Source: Xanthostigma xanthostigma (lineage: Eukaryota > Arthropoda > Insecta > Raphidioptera > Raphidiidae). From it: a stretch of 64,000 bases of DNA. The stretch is taken from contig OY754465.1 of the NCBI GenBank assembly GCA_963575645.1, positions 42,434,401 to 42,498,400 on the forward strand, in the 5' to 3' direction. A program made the position numbers and the translations under genes. Below the pieces are notes generated by a model. The model was not told the origin of the DNA and did no database searches. It saw only the letters and a list, made by a program, of their open reading frames with translations. Below are positions 52,336-64,000 of this stretch, one piece after another (position 1 is the first letter of the stretch; each line of letters starts with the position of its first letter).

Positions 52336-55060
52336 TTTTTGTTATAAGTACCATCTATAGTCTATACTTTCATATGCATTTTGTAAAAAGTTGTTATTTT
52401 GACATTACAAGCAGACACTTCAATTTTATTTAACTGTATGATTAGAGTGATAGACGTGTAATGATCTCGTTATTACCTATGTCATAACTCATAACAGACA
52501 CAACTTGCAACGTTATCATTCATTTGCCACGTTTTTATTATTTTCTACATTTTGAAAATTTTAACCAAACGGCAAATGTAAATCTGAAACATTGATAGTC
52601 TTCAATGTTTCAGATTTACATTGTCCTTTTGAACTATAATATTTAATTAGTCAGAACTGAAAACATTCAACCATTCAAGTATCGGTTGTATGCCAATTAA
52701 AGCGTGTTATATAGTTATATGCGCCTAATAGAGTTAAAGAAAATTTATTATTACTATTAAAGCATTTTATATTTATCAATCTAACCCAGCCCTACTTTAT
52801 TCTTTCTTCTCTTTCGCGTTTTGTGTCTTGGCCACATTTATAAATGTAGCCTTGGAACACGCAGCTATTGATAAAAAATGATATATTAATTCTGTTCTTA
52901 AAGAATCTTAAACACAGAATGAAATTTTAATTTCATTGGTTTTCGGTGAAAAAAACATCTTTTTGTTTTTAGTTACAGCATTTATGAATTATTAATATCA
53001 GCAGTTTGAGATTATTATTATTACTCACTGGCGTGATCTTAGTGAGGTATCACCTCACAAAGGCAGCAACTGCACACTTGAAACCTCAGTCAAGAAGCCT
53101 CAAAAACTAGATTTTCATTTAATTATCGTGTAAGGTTAATTGCAAATGATATAACATTTTTATGGATTGATTCCATCAGTAAATTTAAAAAAAAGTAAAA
53201 TCCGACTACTGAAAAGTATGAAACAAGAAAATATTCTCATCTGAAGAACCTACCCTAACAAAACATTACCTTTTAACAGTATAGTAAGCGATCATAAGGT
53301 CAAAGGGCATCATGCTATACATCTAGCGGGGCCTCATATAATATATGAGATGGCATACGACCACGGCTATCCTCAGATGGGAATATTTTCTTGTTTCATA
53401 CTTTTCAGTAGTCGGGTTTTAGTTTTGAACTTATTTTATTTTAAATTATTTTTTTTGAACTTATTTTTTATTTGTTTTCAATTTGCTCGCTTCTGGGACC
53501 AAAATTTAAAAATAAATGTAGCTTATGTTAGTCGGGCCAAAACACCGAATCAATTGACACCTTATTTATCAAAATCGGATGAATAGTTTAGACGCTACGG
53601 TGGAACATCCGTAAATACAAACATACATGCATAGACTGCTAAACTGACAACCCTTCATTTTGGCTTCGCCGTAGTTGGGTAAAACAATCTAAAAAACTGG
53701 ATTTAAATTATGACCTATGACAACTACCGTCTACTGAGCAACAAAATGTTCATCTAACACATTATGTCGTGGATTGTCTCCCGAGCTAAATACAATTTCT
53801 GGATTTGCACTTAGCTCGAAAATCTTAATCATCTATCTAAAACAATTTAGTAATTTCAAATCCACAAAAATGTTATTATTGGAAGTAAATTTCGTCATCA
53901 GCAATAATAAAACTGTTTACGTAATTTTTTTAGTTTAATTTTTGCTGATAAAAATCGAAGTTTTGCTCTAAAAAATCCAGCAATATTTTTTTACACGACC
54001 GCCTATAAAAAAGCTGCTTTTCATTCCTGTATAGCAGTAATAAATTATTCTTTTTAGCACCAGTGCCTAAATTAAAACAAAAGTAATGCGATTTTAACAA
54101 TCCAATATTTTTATCTCTGTCACTAGTTATTTAAATCCATATGAGCGACTGAAAATTATGAGCTGTCAAAAATATTACAAATATACGTATGATGTGAAAA
54201 TCAGTTATTTTATAGGAGTTCCGTGCAAAAAATGTAGTGTGTCTCAACTATAATGCTTTTTAATTGTTCATTATCAATACATTGTTAAAACTCGTCATAA
54301 AATAATACATTACAAACTAGATACACTGCTATTTCATGGTTAAGAAGAGACTAAATTATATTTTTGCAATGATTAAATACACTAAAACTTGTCCTGTGAA
54401 GTTCTCAAAGAAAACTCATAGCAGTATCGCGTAGCCCGTTAAATTATAATTGCGTATAAGTAATACAAAGTTCTGTTACAACAATAACGACCGTTATATT
54501 ATTTAAAACCGCATACTAAAAGTTACCATAATTGATGTTATCTACTCTAATCGGATCGTGTGTGCACAGAAATAACAAACCTATTACGTGTTACAAACTT
54601 CATTTCTAATTCTAAAGTTTTGTCATGAATTACATATTATGTAATATAATGTTACTACACATGCAACATAAGCTTCACAGTAGAAAAATACACGTTTTTC
54701 CTAACCTAGATAGCTGTTTCTAAAAACTGAAATAACTTATTCATGTATAAACATTTTTAATCAACCCTCCATCCCCCAATTTATGTCAAATTCATTAATG
54801 GCAGTAATCGATAAGTAAGGGTCGTACTGTAATACGGTTAATATTGATATTTGTTCATGATAGCGGCGCTGCAATCGGAAAAGCAAAGTAAAACAAAGGG
54901 ACAAAAGACCAAAGAAAAGGCGTAGTGAAAATAGCCTTAGCTACTGCTCGCTGTTTTTTTTTTTTTTGTTATAATAAAAGAAAAAAGAAAGGCGTAAACC
55001 AATGCGAATGTGTACTCAAATATTAAAGTTCTCTATTTCTTTTTATTAATAGTGTATTGC
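52336..55060. other. Mostly unassigned non-coding DNA
   Basis: A hairpin lies at 52574-52623 (AATGTAAATCTGAAACATTG / CAATGTTTCAGATTTACATT, loop ATAGTCTT). About 53520-53690 (TCAAAATCGGATGAATAGTT, TTTTGGCTTCGCCGTAGTTG) resembles a dispersed RTE/SINE-type or Helitron-like repeat. A T run of 15 lies at 54954-54968. No exon recognised. Confidence 0.4.
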
Positions 55061-55065
55061 ACGAC

Positions 55066-55440
55066 AAGGGCCGAAAGTGTGATATTATTGCGAAGAACAC
55101 TTTCAACCAGTGTGGTGTATACTATTTTTCTTCATACCTCGGTCGTAAGCACGCTTATTAAATACATTAGTTATGTAATTACTTATTAATTACCCAAAAA
55201 CACAGATAAATTCCAAGCAAAAAACTTTGAGGTTATACGTAAAAACAAGAATTACAGCTGTTCGCGACTATCAGCTTAAATGTAATAGGGTTGCTATGGA
55301 AAAGACGATTTGTTGTTTTTGCTTTACTACCGCGCGAATTGGTGCGTGTAATACCACCAAGGAGTAAATGTTAGACTTTCTGCCTTAAAATTGATGCCGA
55401 AAGTATGCACTTTCGATCGAGGTATGAAGAAAACGCTTTT
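55066..55440. repeat. Unit with short inverted ends, unassigned
   Basis: GGGCCGAAAGTGTGATATTA, TTTCTTCATACCTCGGTCG on the left and CCGAAAGTATGCACTTTCGA, TCGAGGTATGAAGAAAA on the right share inverted words (TTCTTCATACCTCG). Could be the two ends of a DNA transposon of about 370 bp. The CTAGT-ended element starts 140 bp further on. Confidence 0.35.
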
Positions 55441-55577
55441 TATCTGCCTTACATTTGCTTACCTGATTGCAGGGCCGCTATCAGGAATTACCCATTTTGG
55501 CTTCAATGAATGTACTGCAATATCCGGACTGATCCATAAGATTGTGATCGTTACTTACCTACTACCGTCTCTTTTTC

Positions 55578-55820
55578 TAATAGCGGTCCGGTTCGACTTC
55601 ACCCGAATTTGTAGATTGCCGCCGGTTTTTCGTCAACTCACGTTGCAAAATTGGTCTCTACGAAAAGCGATTCAATTTTAACGCGACAGTATATAGCTTA
55701 TGTTCATGCTGAAGGTCCATTCTAAATATTGGTAAAAACATTTTTGAAATCGGATGAGTAGTTTCAGAGATAACCTCCTACATCCAAACTTACAAACTTT
55801 ACCTCTTTATAATATTAGTC
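55578..55820 (-). mobile_element. CTAGT-family Helitron-like element, full copy
   Basis: From CTAATAGCGGTCCGGTTCGA, CTTCACCCGAATTTGTAGAT, TGCCGCCGGTTTTTCGTCAA, CGTTGCAAAATTGGTCTCTA, CGAAAAGCGATT to GAGTAGTTTCAGAGATAACC and TATAATATTAGT. Same family as 16634-16895 on the other strand. The typical CTAGT end reads CTATT here. Confidence 0.6.
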
Positions 55821-57235
55821 GAAGAGATACTTCAGTCTCGTTCCATGAAAAAGAATTTGTTTGCGTACTGGTACGAACCTGTCCGAACATCTATGATAGA
55901 TAATTACATTGTGACGTTTAGATTTCTTGTTACGTGCATACTATAGAAAACTTAGTATTTGATTTTAAGTAGTTACCACGTTTTCACCGAAACCTTTTAA
56001 TCCTGGATTTATAAATCATGAATTTATAAATCTGCAGTATCCGCGCCGTTTCTACCGCATATGCATTGATTTTAATAAAGCCCTTAATTTTAGTACGGAA
56101 TCATGGTATAACCTTAATATGGCTAACACTTTTACTTTTTATATTCTTTGCAAACCCTTATGTTTAAATTTAAACTATTATTTTATATATTGAGGAAACA
56201 ACAATACTCACCAACACATTTGAGTTAAAAAGTTTGATTGTTTTCTCGAATTCTCTGAACTATTCGGAGACATACCCTAACAATGGTAAACAACGAGAGG
56301 CACACAGTGCGCTATCAGACTCAAACCAAAAATCAGTCAAATTCATTACGAATGAAGTGCCTATTTAAAAGGATCCAGGAGTATTCGAGATCTAGTTACT
56401 GTCGGGACGCACAACTGATCCTTCTGGACCTCAGTGCGGTGAAAAATATTATCTTCCATCCAGTTATCTATCTATTTAAGTCTTATAACTAATCGTCGTA
56501 AAACTGTTTCCACTGATATGACACAAACGGTCAGTGTCATTAAGTACAAGTTGTTCGGATGTACCATATTAGACTAAACATGCAATTATAGTTTGCTCCA
56601 TTAAAATATTGAGTTAATAAATTCTTTGTACTTATAATTTCGGGAAGCGTCGTATTTAACTCTGAAATATAGTCTTATAAATAGACATTACACCACTGAA
56701 TAAAAGTCAGTATAAAATATTACTTACCGCAAATTAGTTTATGAAATTTGTTTAACAGAAACTAAGTTATCCTTTCATCAAAACTTAACACCGTACTCCG
56801 AACTCTAAGTTTTATTTGTTTAATGTTTTATTTTCGTAAGCACGCATTTGTCACTACAAAGTTTTCACATACATAACTGTTATAACTGTGCATTATACAT
56901 TATAAATCATACGCTTAGAGAAACAGTTAAAGCTTTCGAAGTTGGAAGTCTGTGAGTTATGTGGAATATAACCTTTTACTTTTAGCTATACTATTGTGGA
57001 TACAATGATTATACTCCATTATTGTTAATTAATTTGCATATATCAAATATTTTTACAATATAGTTTTCAGTTATTCTATAACGTTATATGTATAGTTTAT
57101 TAAACAATCAATTACATAAAATGTACTATTATAATTAATCACATAATTACACTATTTGGTTCAATATAGAATATTAAAATTATAATCCTAAACGTTCAGT
57201 TAATAATTATAATTTATATACATATATTGTTCTCA
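55821..57235. other. Non-coding AT-rich DNA, nothing recognised
   Basis: No exon or repeat family identified. The 69-codon frame at 56283-56492 has no domain that I recognise. Confidence 0.35.
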
Positions 57236-57240
57236 AATAT

Positions 57241-57625
57241 TAATAATAATAATAATAATAAACCGGTTTTATTTCATAAAGACACATAAGAGTGTATGAA
57301 ACATGTCAAAAAATACAATAGAAATAATACATTAAGTAGAACAATACAGTTAAAACATCTTAAAACATTTAAAAATCTTTAATAAAATCATTCACTCTAT
57401 ACGGAGCCTTGTCAGTATGAGTTTTTTGAAATTCTTTTTTGAATTTTGGTGTCGGTAGTTCTCTTATATTTTTTGGGATATTATATTTTTGTTATCATGC
57501 TATATGTACTTTTATTTATGATCGTTTTTTTTTAAATGGTTGTTGAGTATCTCGTTGCCGTCTTGTGTTGTAGCTGTGCGTATTTTCAATAAAAATGAAT
57601 AATTCCGGATGATTCTTAACTAGTA
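57241..57625 (-). mobile_element. 5'-truncated LINE end with (TTA)n tail
   Basis: On the - strand 57600-57515 encodes FIFIENTHSYNTRRQRDTQQ, the 'H.YNTR' segment near the C-terminus of Jockey/CR1-type ORF2; it is followed by further family-like but frame-broken sequence down to about 57390. The 3' end is marked by (TAA)n at 57240-57262 (simple tail on the - strand). This is the third such LINE end in the window. Confidence 0.65.
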
Positions 57626-59629
57626 AGACGGATTCAAGTATGTAGATAGAGGATAGCGTTAAAATACCTTGGCTTAACTTACAAATAAAGTATATTTTCA
57701 ATTACAAATTATACAGTGTATAATTTGTTTATCGCATTTCACAGCAACAGTATAAACAGAAATACTATATGTACACTTTTTTCAGGGAAACGCGTCCTGA
57801 ATTTCGGAATGTTTAATTAGTTAACTGAAAAGATACTTAAACACCCTTAGTAGATAAGTACTTCTTTACAACTTGCTTGGTAATTAATATGAAATGAATG
57901 CGTGGATATTACATTTCATTTCATATTAAACACCCTTGTTTTTTAAAGATAGGTATATTACTTTTCATCAGAAAAATATAAATAAACAGCAAAACATATA
58001 AAGATTATCAATACTAAAAACACGAGAACTACTGAACGGATTTGAATGCGGTTTTCACCATTCGCGAGCCTATTTTTTGCGGAAGGTTACGATCTATAAT
58101 AACTGTTCTGTCGGCTTTGCTCTGGTGAAAATCGTGCTGAATTTGCTATACTGAACAGATTTTAATACGGTAGCTCTTTTTCTTGAACAAAATTTACGTT
58201 TATACTACGGTATTCACCCGAAAGCAAATCAGTTCGATTCAAAATTGGAGATCGATCGAGAAAAGTGAGTGGTAATGTAATAATTAACAATAATTTTGAA
58301 CGAATGAGCGACGTGAGCGGTAATATATTAAGTTAGTTGAATGAACTGAATTAACTAATTTCCGAAATTAACCAACATATATTTAAATGATATCTTGAGA
58401 TAATAAATTAATGTCATCTACATGAGCGAAGTCGGACCCGGCGGCTGGTTTCTTATGTTTATTGTTGAACCTATAAGTTATAAGTGCAATATGTATGATA
58501 TTTGTATAATAACTATACAGTATACATAGGTACCTACTATTATGTCAATACATTTAGGTCAAGTAAGAAAATAAGCTAATAAAAATAAAGATCTAATATT
58601 TTCCCTAATCTAAATCATTACTTTTTATCGTGTATTTGATAGATGTCCTTACTTTAAGCTGAAATAACCGTTTTGGACGAGATATATGCTGGATTGCAGA
58701 AAGCATTGTCAAACTCTCTGTCATAATATACAGATTGTAGTCCAACAAAACAAAAAATTCCTACCATAGAAAAATGTCGCCTTTTAAGCCAAATTTTGGT
58801 CAAAGCGTGTAGAAATATGTTCAAAAACTACCTTAAATAGGTATTTACACAGGTTAAAAATATATCGTTTCAATTGACCAATACTTTTTTCGCAAGATTG
58901 ATTTGAAATTTTATAGTGCTTTTCTTATGAATAAAAATATATGTGGTCATAATCTAAGGTTAATAATGAAATAATGGAATAGCTGAATACATTTAAATAA
59001 AAACCAAAAAGCATCGATATCTAAATAAAAAGATTTATAATAATTTTCTGAATTTTTATAAGCTTTTTATTTTCATCTATATCATTATTAGTTAGTGTAA
59101 AATCTTGTATTCCAATTTTGACTATTTCCACTTGTTCGATAACTTGAAAGTTTGTTTCGACAGCAAAATATTTTTATAAGGATTTCATTTTCATCATCAA
59201 CTCTTCGTCATCAAAATTTCTTTAACTATAATCTCGCCACTTCCACCATAAATGCTCCGTTTCTCCCGCCATGAGAAAATTGTTTTCCAAAAAATATTTT
59301 CAACCAAACACTTGGTTTTGAAAATTTTGAAAACATTTTTTTCTTAAATTAATGTTACTCGTCTAGCACCGTATTAGTAGTAATTACGTCATATTTTTTT
59401 GTAATTTTTTTGTAAATGACTATAAATTATTATTCCTTATTTAAATATATATTATATCATATGAATCAAAATTTAAAATTTAAATATCTATTTAAGAAAA
59501 TAATTATTAAACACTTGACATAATTAGACTACAGTAGCGTATTGCGTATAATGTGTTTGACACAATCAGATAGAGTTCAAATATAACTGGCAAGTAATTT
59601 GAGAGTTGTTTAGACAAATTTTATGTAAT
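57626..59629. other. Non-coding DNA with scattered repeat pieces
   Basis: About 58010-58455 has Helitron-like phrases (AACACGAGAACTACTGAACG, CTATAATAACTGTTCTGTCG, GAGCGAAGTCGGACCCGGCG, GCTGG). About 58665-58760 is the inverse of part of 37965-38125. About 59225-59330 is related to 4195-4345. No exon found. Confidence 0.4.
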
Positions 59630-59883
59630 ACTAGTGGCCCGATCGGGCTTCGCACGAATTTGTATATTGCCACCGTTTTTGCGCCGACTTACTTTACAAA
59701 ATTGGTCTCCACGAAAAGCGATTTTATTTTAACACGATAATATATAGCTTATGTTCATCCTGAAGAGCCATTCTAAATATTGATTGAAAAAATGTAAACT
59801 CGGGTGAGTAGTTTCGAAGATTACCCTCCGCATATACACAAAATCACAGAATTCGCACTATCTCTTTATAAAATTCGTATAAT
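59630..59883 (-). mobile_element. CTAGT-ended Helitron-like element, full copy
   Basis: ACTAGTGGCCCGATCGGGCT, TCGCACGAATTTGTATATTG, CACCGTTTTTGCGCCGACTT, GGTCTCCACGAAAAGCGATT, ATATATAGCTTATGTTCATC, GAGTAGTTTCGAAGATTACC and TATCTCTTTATAAAATTCGT. Same family and extent as 16634-16895. Confidence 0.65.
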
Positions 59884-60050
59884 TTTTCTAAAACTACACG
59901 TGAACTTTTTTTCTACTGTAGATTTTGCATGTTACAGTTTTTGAAAATTTTGTCTGGAGCCAATTTGTTTTTGACGTGATAACGTCTTATAAATTGATGA
60001 ATCACCAATATTATAAATTGATAAAACACCGGCTGCATGTTCGAAAAAGT

Positions 60051-60115
60051 GTAACGTAACGTTCCTAACGTTCCTAACGTTCCTAACGCGTAACGTTCCT
60101 AACGCGTAACGTTCC
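60051..60115 (+). repeat. Tandem TAACGTTCC repeat
   Basis: About six units of TAACGTTCC, some with an extra CG (TAACGCGTAACG). In copies 1 and 2 of the host element there is only one GTAACGTTCCGC at this place, so the array grew inside this copy. Confidence 0.85.
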
Positions 60116-60239
60116 GCCTGACCCTGTGCGTGCTTTTTGCTAATTTCTCGCTCAATTTAAATCAGATCGGTTTGAAACCAGTCTTAAACGAAAGAGGAGA
60201 ACATTTTACATAGATTTCATATAACAGAATTTGCCTAAA

Positions 60240-60300
60240 CAGTTTTTTTATACAAATTTATATAGAAAAATATTTTATACAAATTTATATAGAAAAATAG
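60240..60300 (+). repeat. Short tandem duplication
   Basis: TTTTATACAAATTTATATAG, AAAAATA occurs twice in a row. Confidence 0.8.
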
Positions 60301-60674
60301 CTGTATAAATGCAATGTTGTGTAATGCATGGCACGACGCGGTCGGTTGTCTTTGTTTGCCGTACATGGAAATTAGAAGCAAACGTATGTCTTGTCTAAAC
60401 ATGAAAACAGCTGCATTTCTAATGTTTAATTCAATTTTTTGACATTAGTATATTGTGAAATGCAAAGCCTGCTAAGTTAAGTATTGGAATAACTAATTAT
60501 TATTAGAACATAATACTTTGTAAGTTGCAAACGTCACTTTTGACATTTCTTATCATTCCGACACCAAGGATAAGCGGATTGAAACCAAATTTTGGGAGGT
60601 TTAGGTTATGTATTACGGAATACGTTATCACGTAAAACTATCGTCCGTAAACCGACTTTACAGAAAATCATTTT

Positions 60675-61290
60675 TTTTTTTATAAACACTTTCGGTGGGG
60701 TGTGTTAAAAATCATGTTTTTAATAATAATTACTTGAAAACTAGACCAAAATTTAAAAAAATAGTTTTTGTTGAGACATCCATAAATAACATAGTAAAAT
60801 TTCAGATTTTCGTCGAGAAACTGCTCTGTACATCGAGTAACCTTACGCCTTATAAATCTTAAACTTTTGTTATAATTTGTATACCTGTGAAATATATATA
60901 CAGCTGCCTACGACCATAATATTAAAGTAAATGAACATTTAGTCATAGCTTAATGTCTAAAGAGTGAAATATGAATAATTTATTAAGCAGACTAGCGACA
61001 AAATCTTGAAAGGAAAATTAACAAGTTAGTGACAGGTTATCATTTAATATGCACATATTCTGATCGTAACTGGGAGTTAATATTAGCACAGAAGTTCATC
61101 ACTTTATATATTATCTAATAGCAAAAGTGTAGTAACCAGCAATGTGCTTACGTAGGCTTATATTATCAAGTACTAGTATCTGATGTCCGGTGTCCTAAAT
61201 TAGCGTCAGACAAATATAGTCACTATTGCCCAAGGGTTTTTTTTTCAATAATAACTTCAATAAAAAAAATACAAAGTTTTTATTGTCATG
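60675..61290. other. Non-coding DNA, nothing recognised
   Basis: No exon or family identified. Confidence 0.35.
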
Positions 61291-61292
61291 TA

Positions 61293-62186
61293 AAGGGTGT
61301 TTTTTTTTTGGAGGTTTGGTTTTGAAATTGGCAACACCGTTTCAAGTGACAGTTAATTTGACAGTTGACAGATGATTTGTGGTCAGTATGTTTTGCCATT
61401 TCACCATGAATAGACCTACATCAGTACAACGCTTGCAAATTGTGCAAATTTATTTTGAAAATTATGGTTCAGTTTGCCAAACTAACCGTGCGCTACGTCC
61501 ATTTTACGGTCGACATAATCGTCCATCCGAGCAAGTTATTCGGAAAACCATGGATCGTTTTCGAACTACGCATACTCTAGTTGATAATACGCATCCACAA
61601 AGACGCCATACAGTGCGCACAGAAGATGCCATTGCTGCTGTGGTGCGTAGTGTTGAGGAGGACCCGAATGAGTCGATACGCCGTCGTGCACAGCATTTGG
61701 GACTGTGCCCATCCACGTTGTGGAAAATTTTGCGAAAAAATTTTGGCTTACGAGCTTGTGCAAGAGTTAAAGCCGCGTGACCATTATGCGCGCCGTACGT
61801 TCGGTGAATGGGCCGAAAACAATATTCAGCTTGATCCTCTTTTTCAACGCAAAATTTTGATCTCACACCTATGGATTACTTTCTTTGGGGATACGTGAAG
61901 TCCCTAGTCTACGCCGATAAACCACAGACGTTGGATCACTTGGAAGTCAACATTCGCCGCGCTATTGACGATATACGGCCCCAGATGCTCGATAAAGTGA
62001 TCGAAAATTGGACTTCCCGATTGCGCTTCATTCAAGCCTGCCGTGGCGCCCATATGCCCGGAATCATATTTAAACATTAATGGCATAAAATTATATTTTA
62101 AACAAAGCCAACAACGTGGCCAGCGACCTTATTTTTACGTGTTTTATTTCATTTTAAATTTGTATACCTCTAAAAAAAACACCCAT
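61293..62186 (+). mobile_element. Internally deleted mariner-type transposon, copy B
   Basis: The ends AAGGGTGTTTTTTTTTTGGA and (inverted) ATGGGTGTTTTTTTTAGAGG form terminal repeats, flanked by the target TA at 61291-61292 and 62187-62188. From the ATG at 61406 the frame encodes MNRPTSVQRLQIVQIYFENY, EQVIRKTMDRFRTTHTLVDN and RRRAQHLGLCPSTLWKILRK, both DNA-binding helix-turn-helix parts. A frameshift near 61740 moves the frame to VQELKPRDHYARRTFGEWAE and LFQRKILIS, where a deletion removes the whole catalytic core. The C-terminus resumes at 61871: DYFLWGYVKSLVYADKPQTL and MLDKVIENWTSRLRFIQACR. About 0.9 kb of 1.3 kb remains. It cannot code for an active transposase but keeps both ends. Confidence 0.9.
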
Positions 62187-62189
62187 TAG

Positions 62190-64000
62190 TATAAAAACAA
62201 CTATATTATAGCTTGTTTGTTCAAGATGCCAGACCAAGGGGTCTATAACTCTGACAATATTTAAATGAAAATATTAATCTATAGAAAAATAATTACAATT
62301 ATAATGAGGAAAAAATTAACCTCAATAAATCAAGCATACGAGTCTCTACTAATGTTTATATATAAAATTCTGATGTCTGTGTGTTCGTAATTCATTTCCT
62401 CCTAAGCGGATTAACCGATTTTGATGACATTTTCTTGTACTTATGGGGTCACCAGAATGGATCTTAACTAACCTAGTAGGTGGCCCTGTTGTCGAAATGC
62501 AGATTTTTTTTGAATTTTTTGTAACCTAACGTTTTTAAATCAAACCTCGATTAGTCGAAAACCTCCAAAACTCAAAAAAAATATTTTGTTCCCCTTCCTT
62601 CAAGCCCCAAAACCTACATTACTCGAAATTTCAACCCTCTATAGGTCGAAATAATCAGTGAATCCCTACAAGCCATTTTAGTACCTACATATTTTCGAAA
62701 AAATAAATTGGACCTCTGTTTCTCGAACATAGCAACTCAAAAATTAGTTAGAATGAATCTTAACCTCTACAAGTCGAATATTTCTTTACAAAATCGAAAG
62801 TCGAAATCCTTCATAAGTCGAAAACTCTATAACTTGAATTGTTTGGCGTCTTCCTTGAAGTTCGACTTACAGAAGTTCTACTGTATTTTTTTTTATTTCT
62901 TACATAATATAATATAATCCCAAATTTTCAACCTCCCAACACCTCTCAATATTTTGAATTCAATATTTTTTTTATATTCATGACATTAAAAATTGAGCGT
63001 TTCATTCATAACTGATCGTTTGCCTACCGGGTCCACTATTATTCTATAAAAAAAGTCATATGCAGCATAATATGTCTATGTTTAATAGAGATAATCTACA
63101 AATCCAGGCGAACCGGACCGGACCATTGTACATTATAAAAGAAGACGTTTGTATTTATATTACCTCAAACACCCGTTTGTCCACCATATTGACCCGTCCC
63201 ACCACCACGCAATAATACATTTTTTAATCTGCTTTAATATTCTATCAGCTATAGGTATTTATGGTATGTATATGTCCATTACTATTATATAAAAGAAGTT
63301 TGTACCTCTGTTACTTAAAAAAATAGAACCACTGAACCGATTTATATTTATATTATTCGATGATTTATTTTTCTTTCGATGTTCATCCCTAAATAACTAC
63401 TGCTTGATAATGCATTTTATATAAAATTTTGTTTAAAAAGTAGCAAATAAATTAAAGTTTTTCTTCTTCTATTTCTTTTTTTCGTATCTATGTTTTATCA
63501 TGTTGCTTTTTCCTATCCACCTCACGCTATTTAATTGCTATAGAAGTTTCGTTGAAAAAATATTTGGAAACTTTTTTTTCGACACGATTTATCAGATGAA
63601 AGTTACTCTTTTATATTTCAATAAACTAGTGGTCGCCATTGGTCAAAATTCGATCGTGATTCAATAAATTTTTAAGTTTGAACCTTATTAAGGCTCTTAT
63701 GTAGATTTCTTCTGAAGCGATTTTACCTGTGTAATAATTACTTTAAAAATACTTTTCATATTCATTTTTTACCCACGACGGAACGGAGCAGATATATGCG
63801 TTTAGGGTGAGAGATTGTTTGTTTGTATGTTTGTGTGTGCACTCGAATGTCGCCATTTATCTCGAAAACGGCTTGAACAGTTTAGATGCGGTTTTCTGTA
63901 AAATGTTTGTAATTCATCTGCGATGGTTCTTAGTGCAACTAAAGTTTCATATAACTACTATTTAAACAATAACCTTCTGTCAGAGCTAAATATTATTAAA
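62190..64000. other. Non-coding DNA with scattered repeat scraps
   Basis: About 62345-62480 (CTCCTAAGCGGATTAACCGA, TTTTGATGACATTTTC) and 63790-63910 (TATCTCGAAAACGGCTTGAA, AGATGCGGTTTTCTGT) have the phrases usual for dispersed Helitron- or SINE-like repeats. 63089-63128 (AATCTACAAATCCAGGCGAA, CCGGACCGGACCATTGT) is a tail fragment of the 16634 family. A run of 'TCGAAA..CTC' words at 62530-62850 is notable. No exon seen. Confidence 0.4.

Larger units (their letters stand above)
59964..60672 (-). mobile_element. Non-autonomous repeat, copy 3, with a different middle
   Basis: Left end TTTGTTTTTGACGTGATAAC, GTCTTATAAATTGATGAATC, ACACCGGCTGCATGTTCGAA; right end TTAGGTTATGTATTACGGAA, TACGTTATCACGTAAAACTA, TCGTCCGTAAACCGACTTTA. 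Both ends match copies at 3151 and 5381, but the 480 bp between them is not shared with those copies. A tandem array lies near the left end. Confidence 0.65.

Noticed and set aside
61504-61866. 120-codon frame on the - strand
   Set aside because: Antisense shadow of the mariner transposase fragment.

Overview
This is an AT-rich, repeat-packed stretch of insect nuclear DNA, most likely from a moth or butterfly (Lepidoptera). The lineage call rests on several dispersed repeats that I recognise from lepidopteran genomes: the repeat ending in 'CCTCGGTGCGCGAGT' and a GGCCGGTTTT-like tail (two copies), short CTAGT-ended Helitron-like elements of the Lep1 type (many copies), and a non-LTR tail ending 'GAAGTCGGTTAA'. 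No bacterial-style operon, rRNA gene or CRISPR array is present. Almost all the reading frames over 60 codons are chance frames in AT-rich DNA or pieces of transposons.

Host coding content is very small. The only convincing host exon is a GC-rich internal exon on the + strand at 34384-34567, with good splice sites, coding for a short hydrophilic segment followed by one membrane-spanning helix. The gene was not identified. The rest of the window reads as very long introns or intergenic DNA around it. A CpG-dense patch near 18.1-18.4 kb is the only other place that looks like a possible promoter or first exon.

The outstanding item is a complete-looking LTR element at 43490-46061: two nearly identical 536/537-bp LTRs, a 4-bp target duplication, a tRNA-Lys-type primer binding site and a purine tract. 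Its inside holds no gag or pol. It holds an intron-less copy of a host SMAP-type ArfGAP gene (membrane-traffic regulator). It therefore looks like a host messenger captured by, and moved as, an LTR retroelement. The LTRs are almost identical while the cargo is decayed, so the cargo seems to have decayed before this insertion.

Region by region: 0-10 kb holds CTAGT-ended elements, a 2.6-kb structure flanked by inverted copies of one repeat family, a repeat carrying a tRNA-Lys-like segment, a Penelope-type tail and a LINE 3' end. 10.7-14.2 kb is a nested structure with long terminal inverted repeats, followed by a 122-bp zero-spacer palindrome. 16-19 kb has a CTAGT element, a Penelope fragment and the CpG patch. 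22-31 kb is rich in large palindromes, including one 1.4 kb long. 32.6-34.3 kb carries a Penelope GIY-YIG endonuclease fragment and a LINE 3' end just before the host exon. 36-43 kb holds more Helitron-like copies and four TIR elements, one with TTAA ends. 43.5-46.1 kb is the SMAP-carrying LTR element. 47-52 kb holds motif-dense repeats, an R1/Loa-like LINE end with target duplication, an internally deleted mariner and a self-nested Helitron-like repeat. 55-64 kb holds further CTAGT copies, a LINE end, a third copy of the 3-kb repeat family and a second internally deleted mariner.

All identifications are by eye. Family names of transposons are from recognised protein motifs or end structure and were not confirmed by search.
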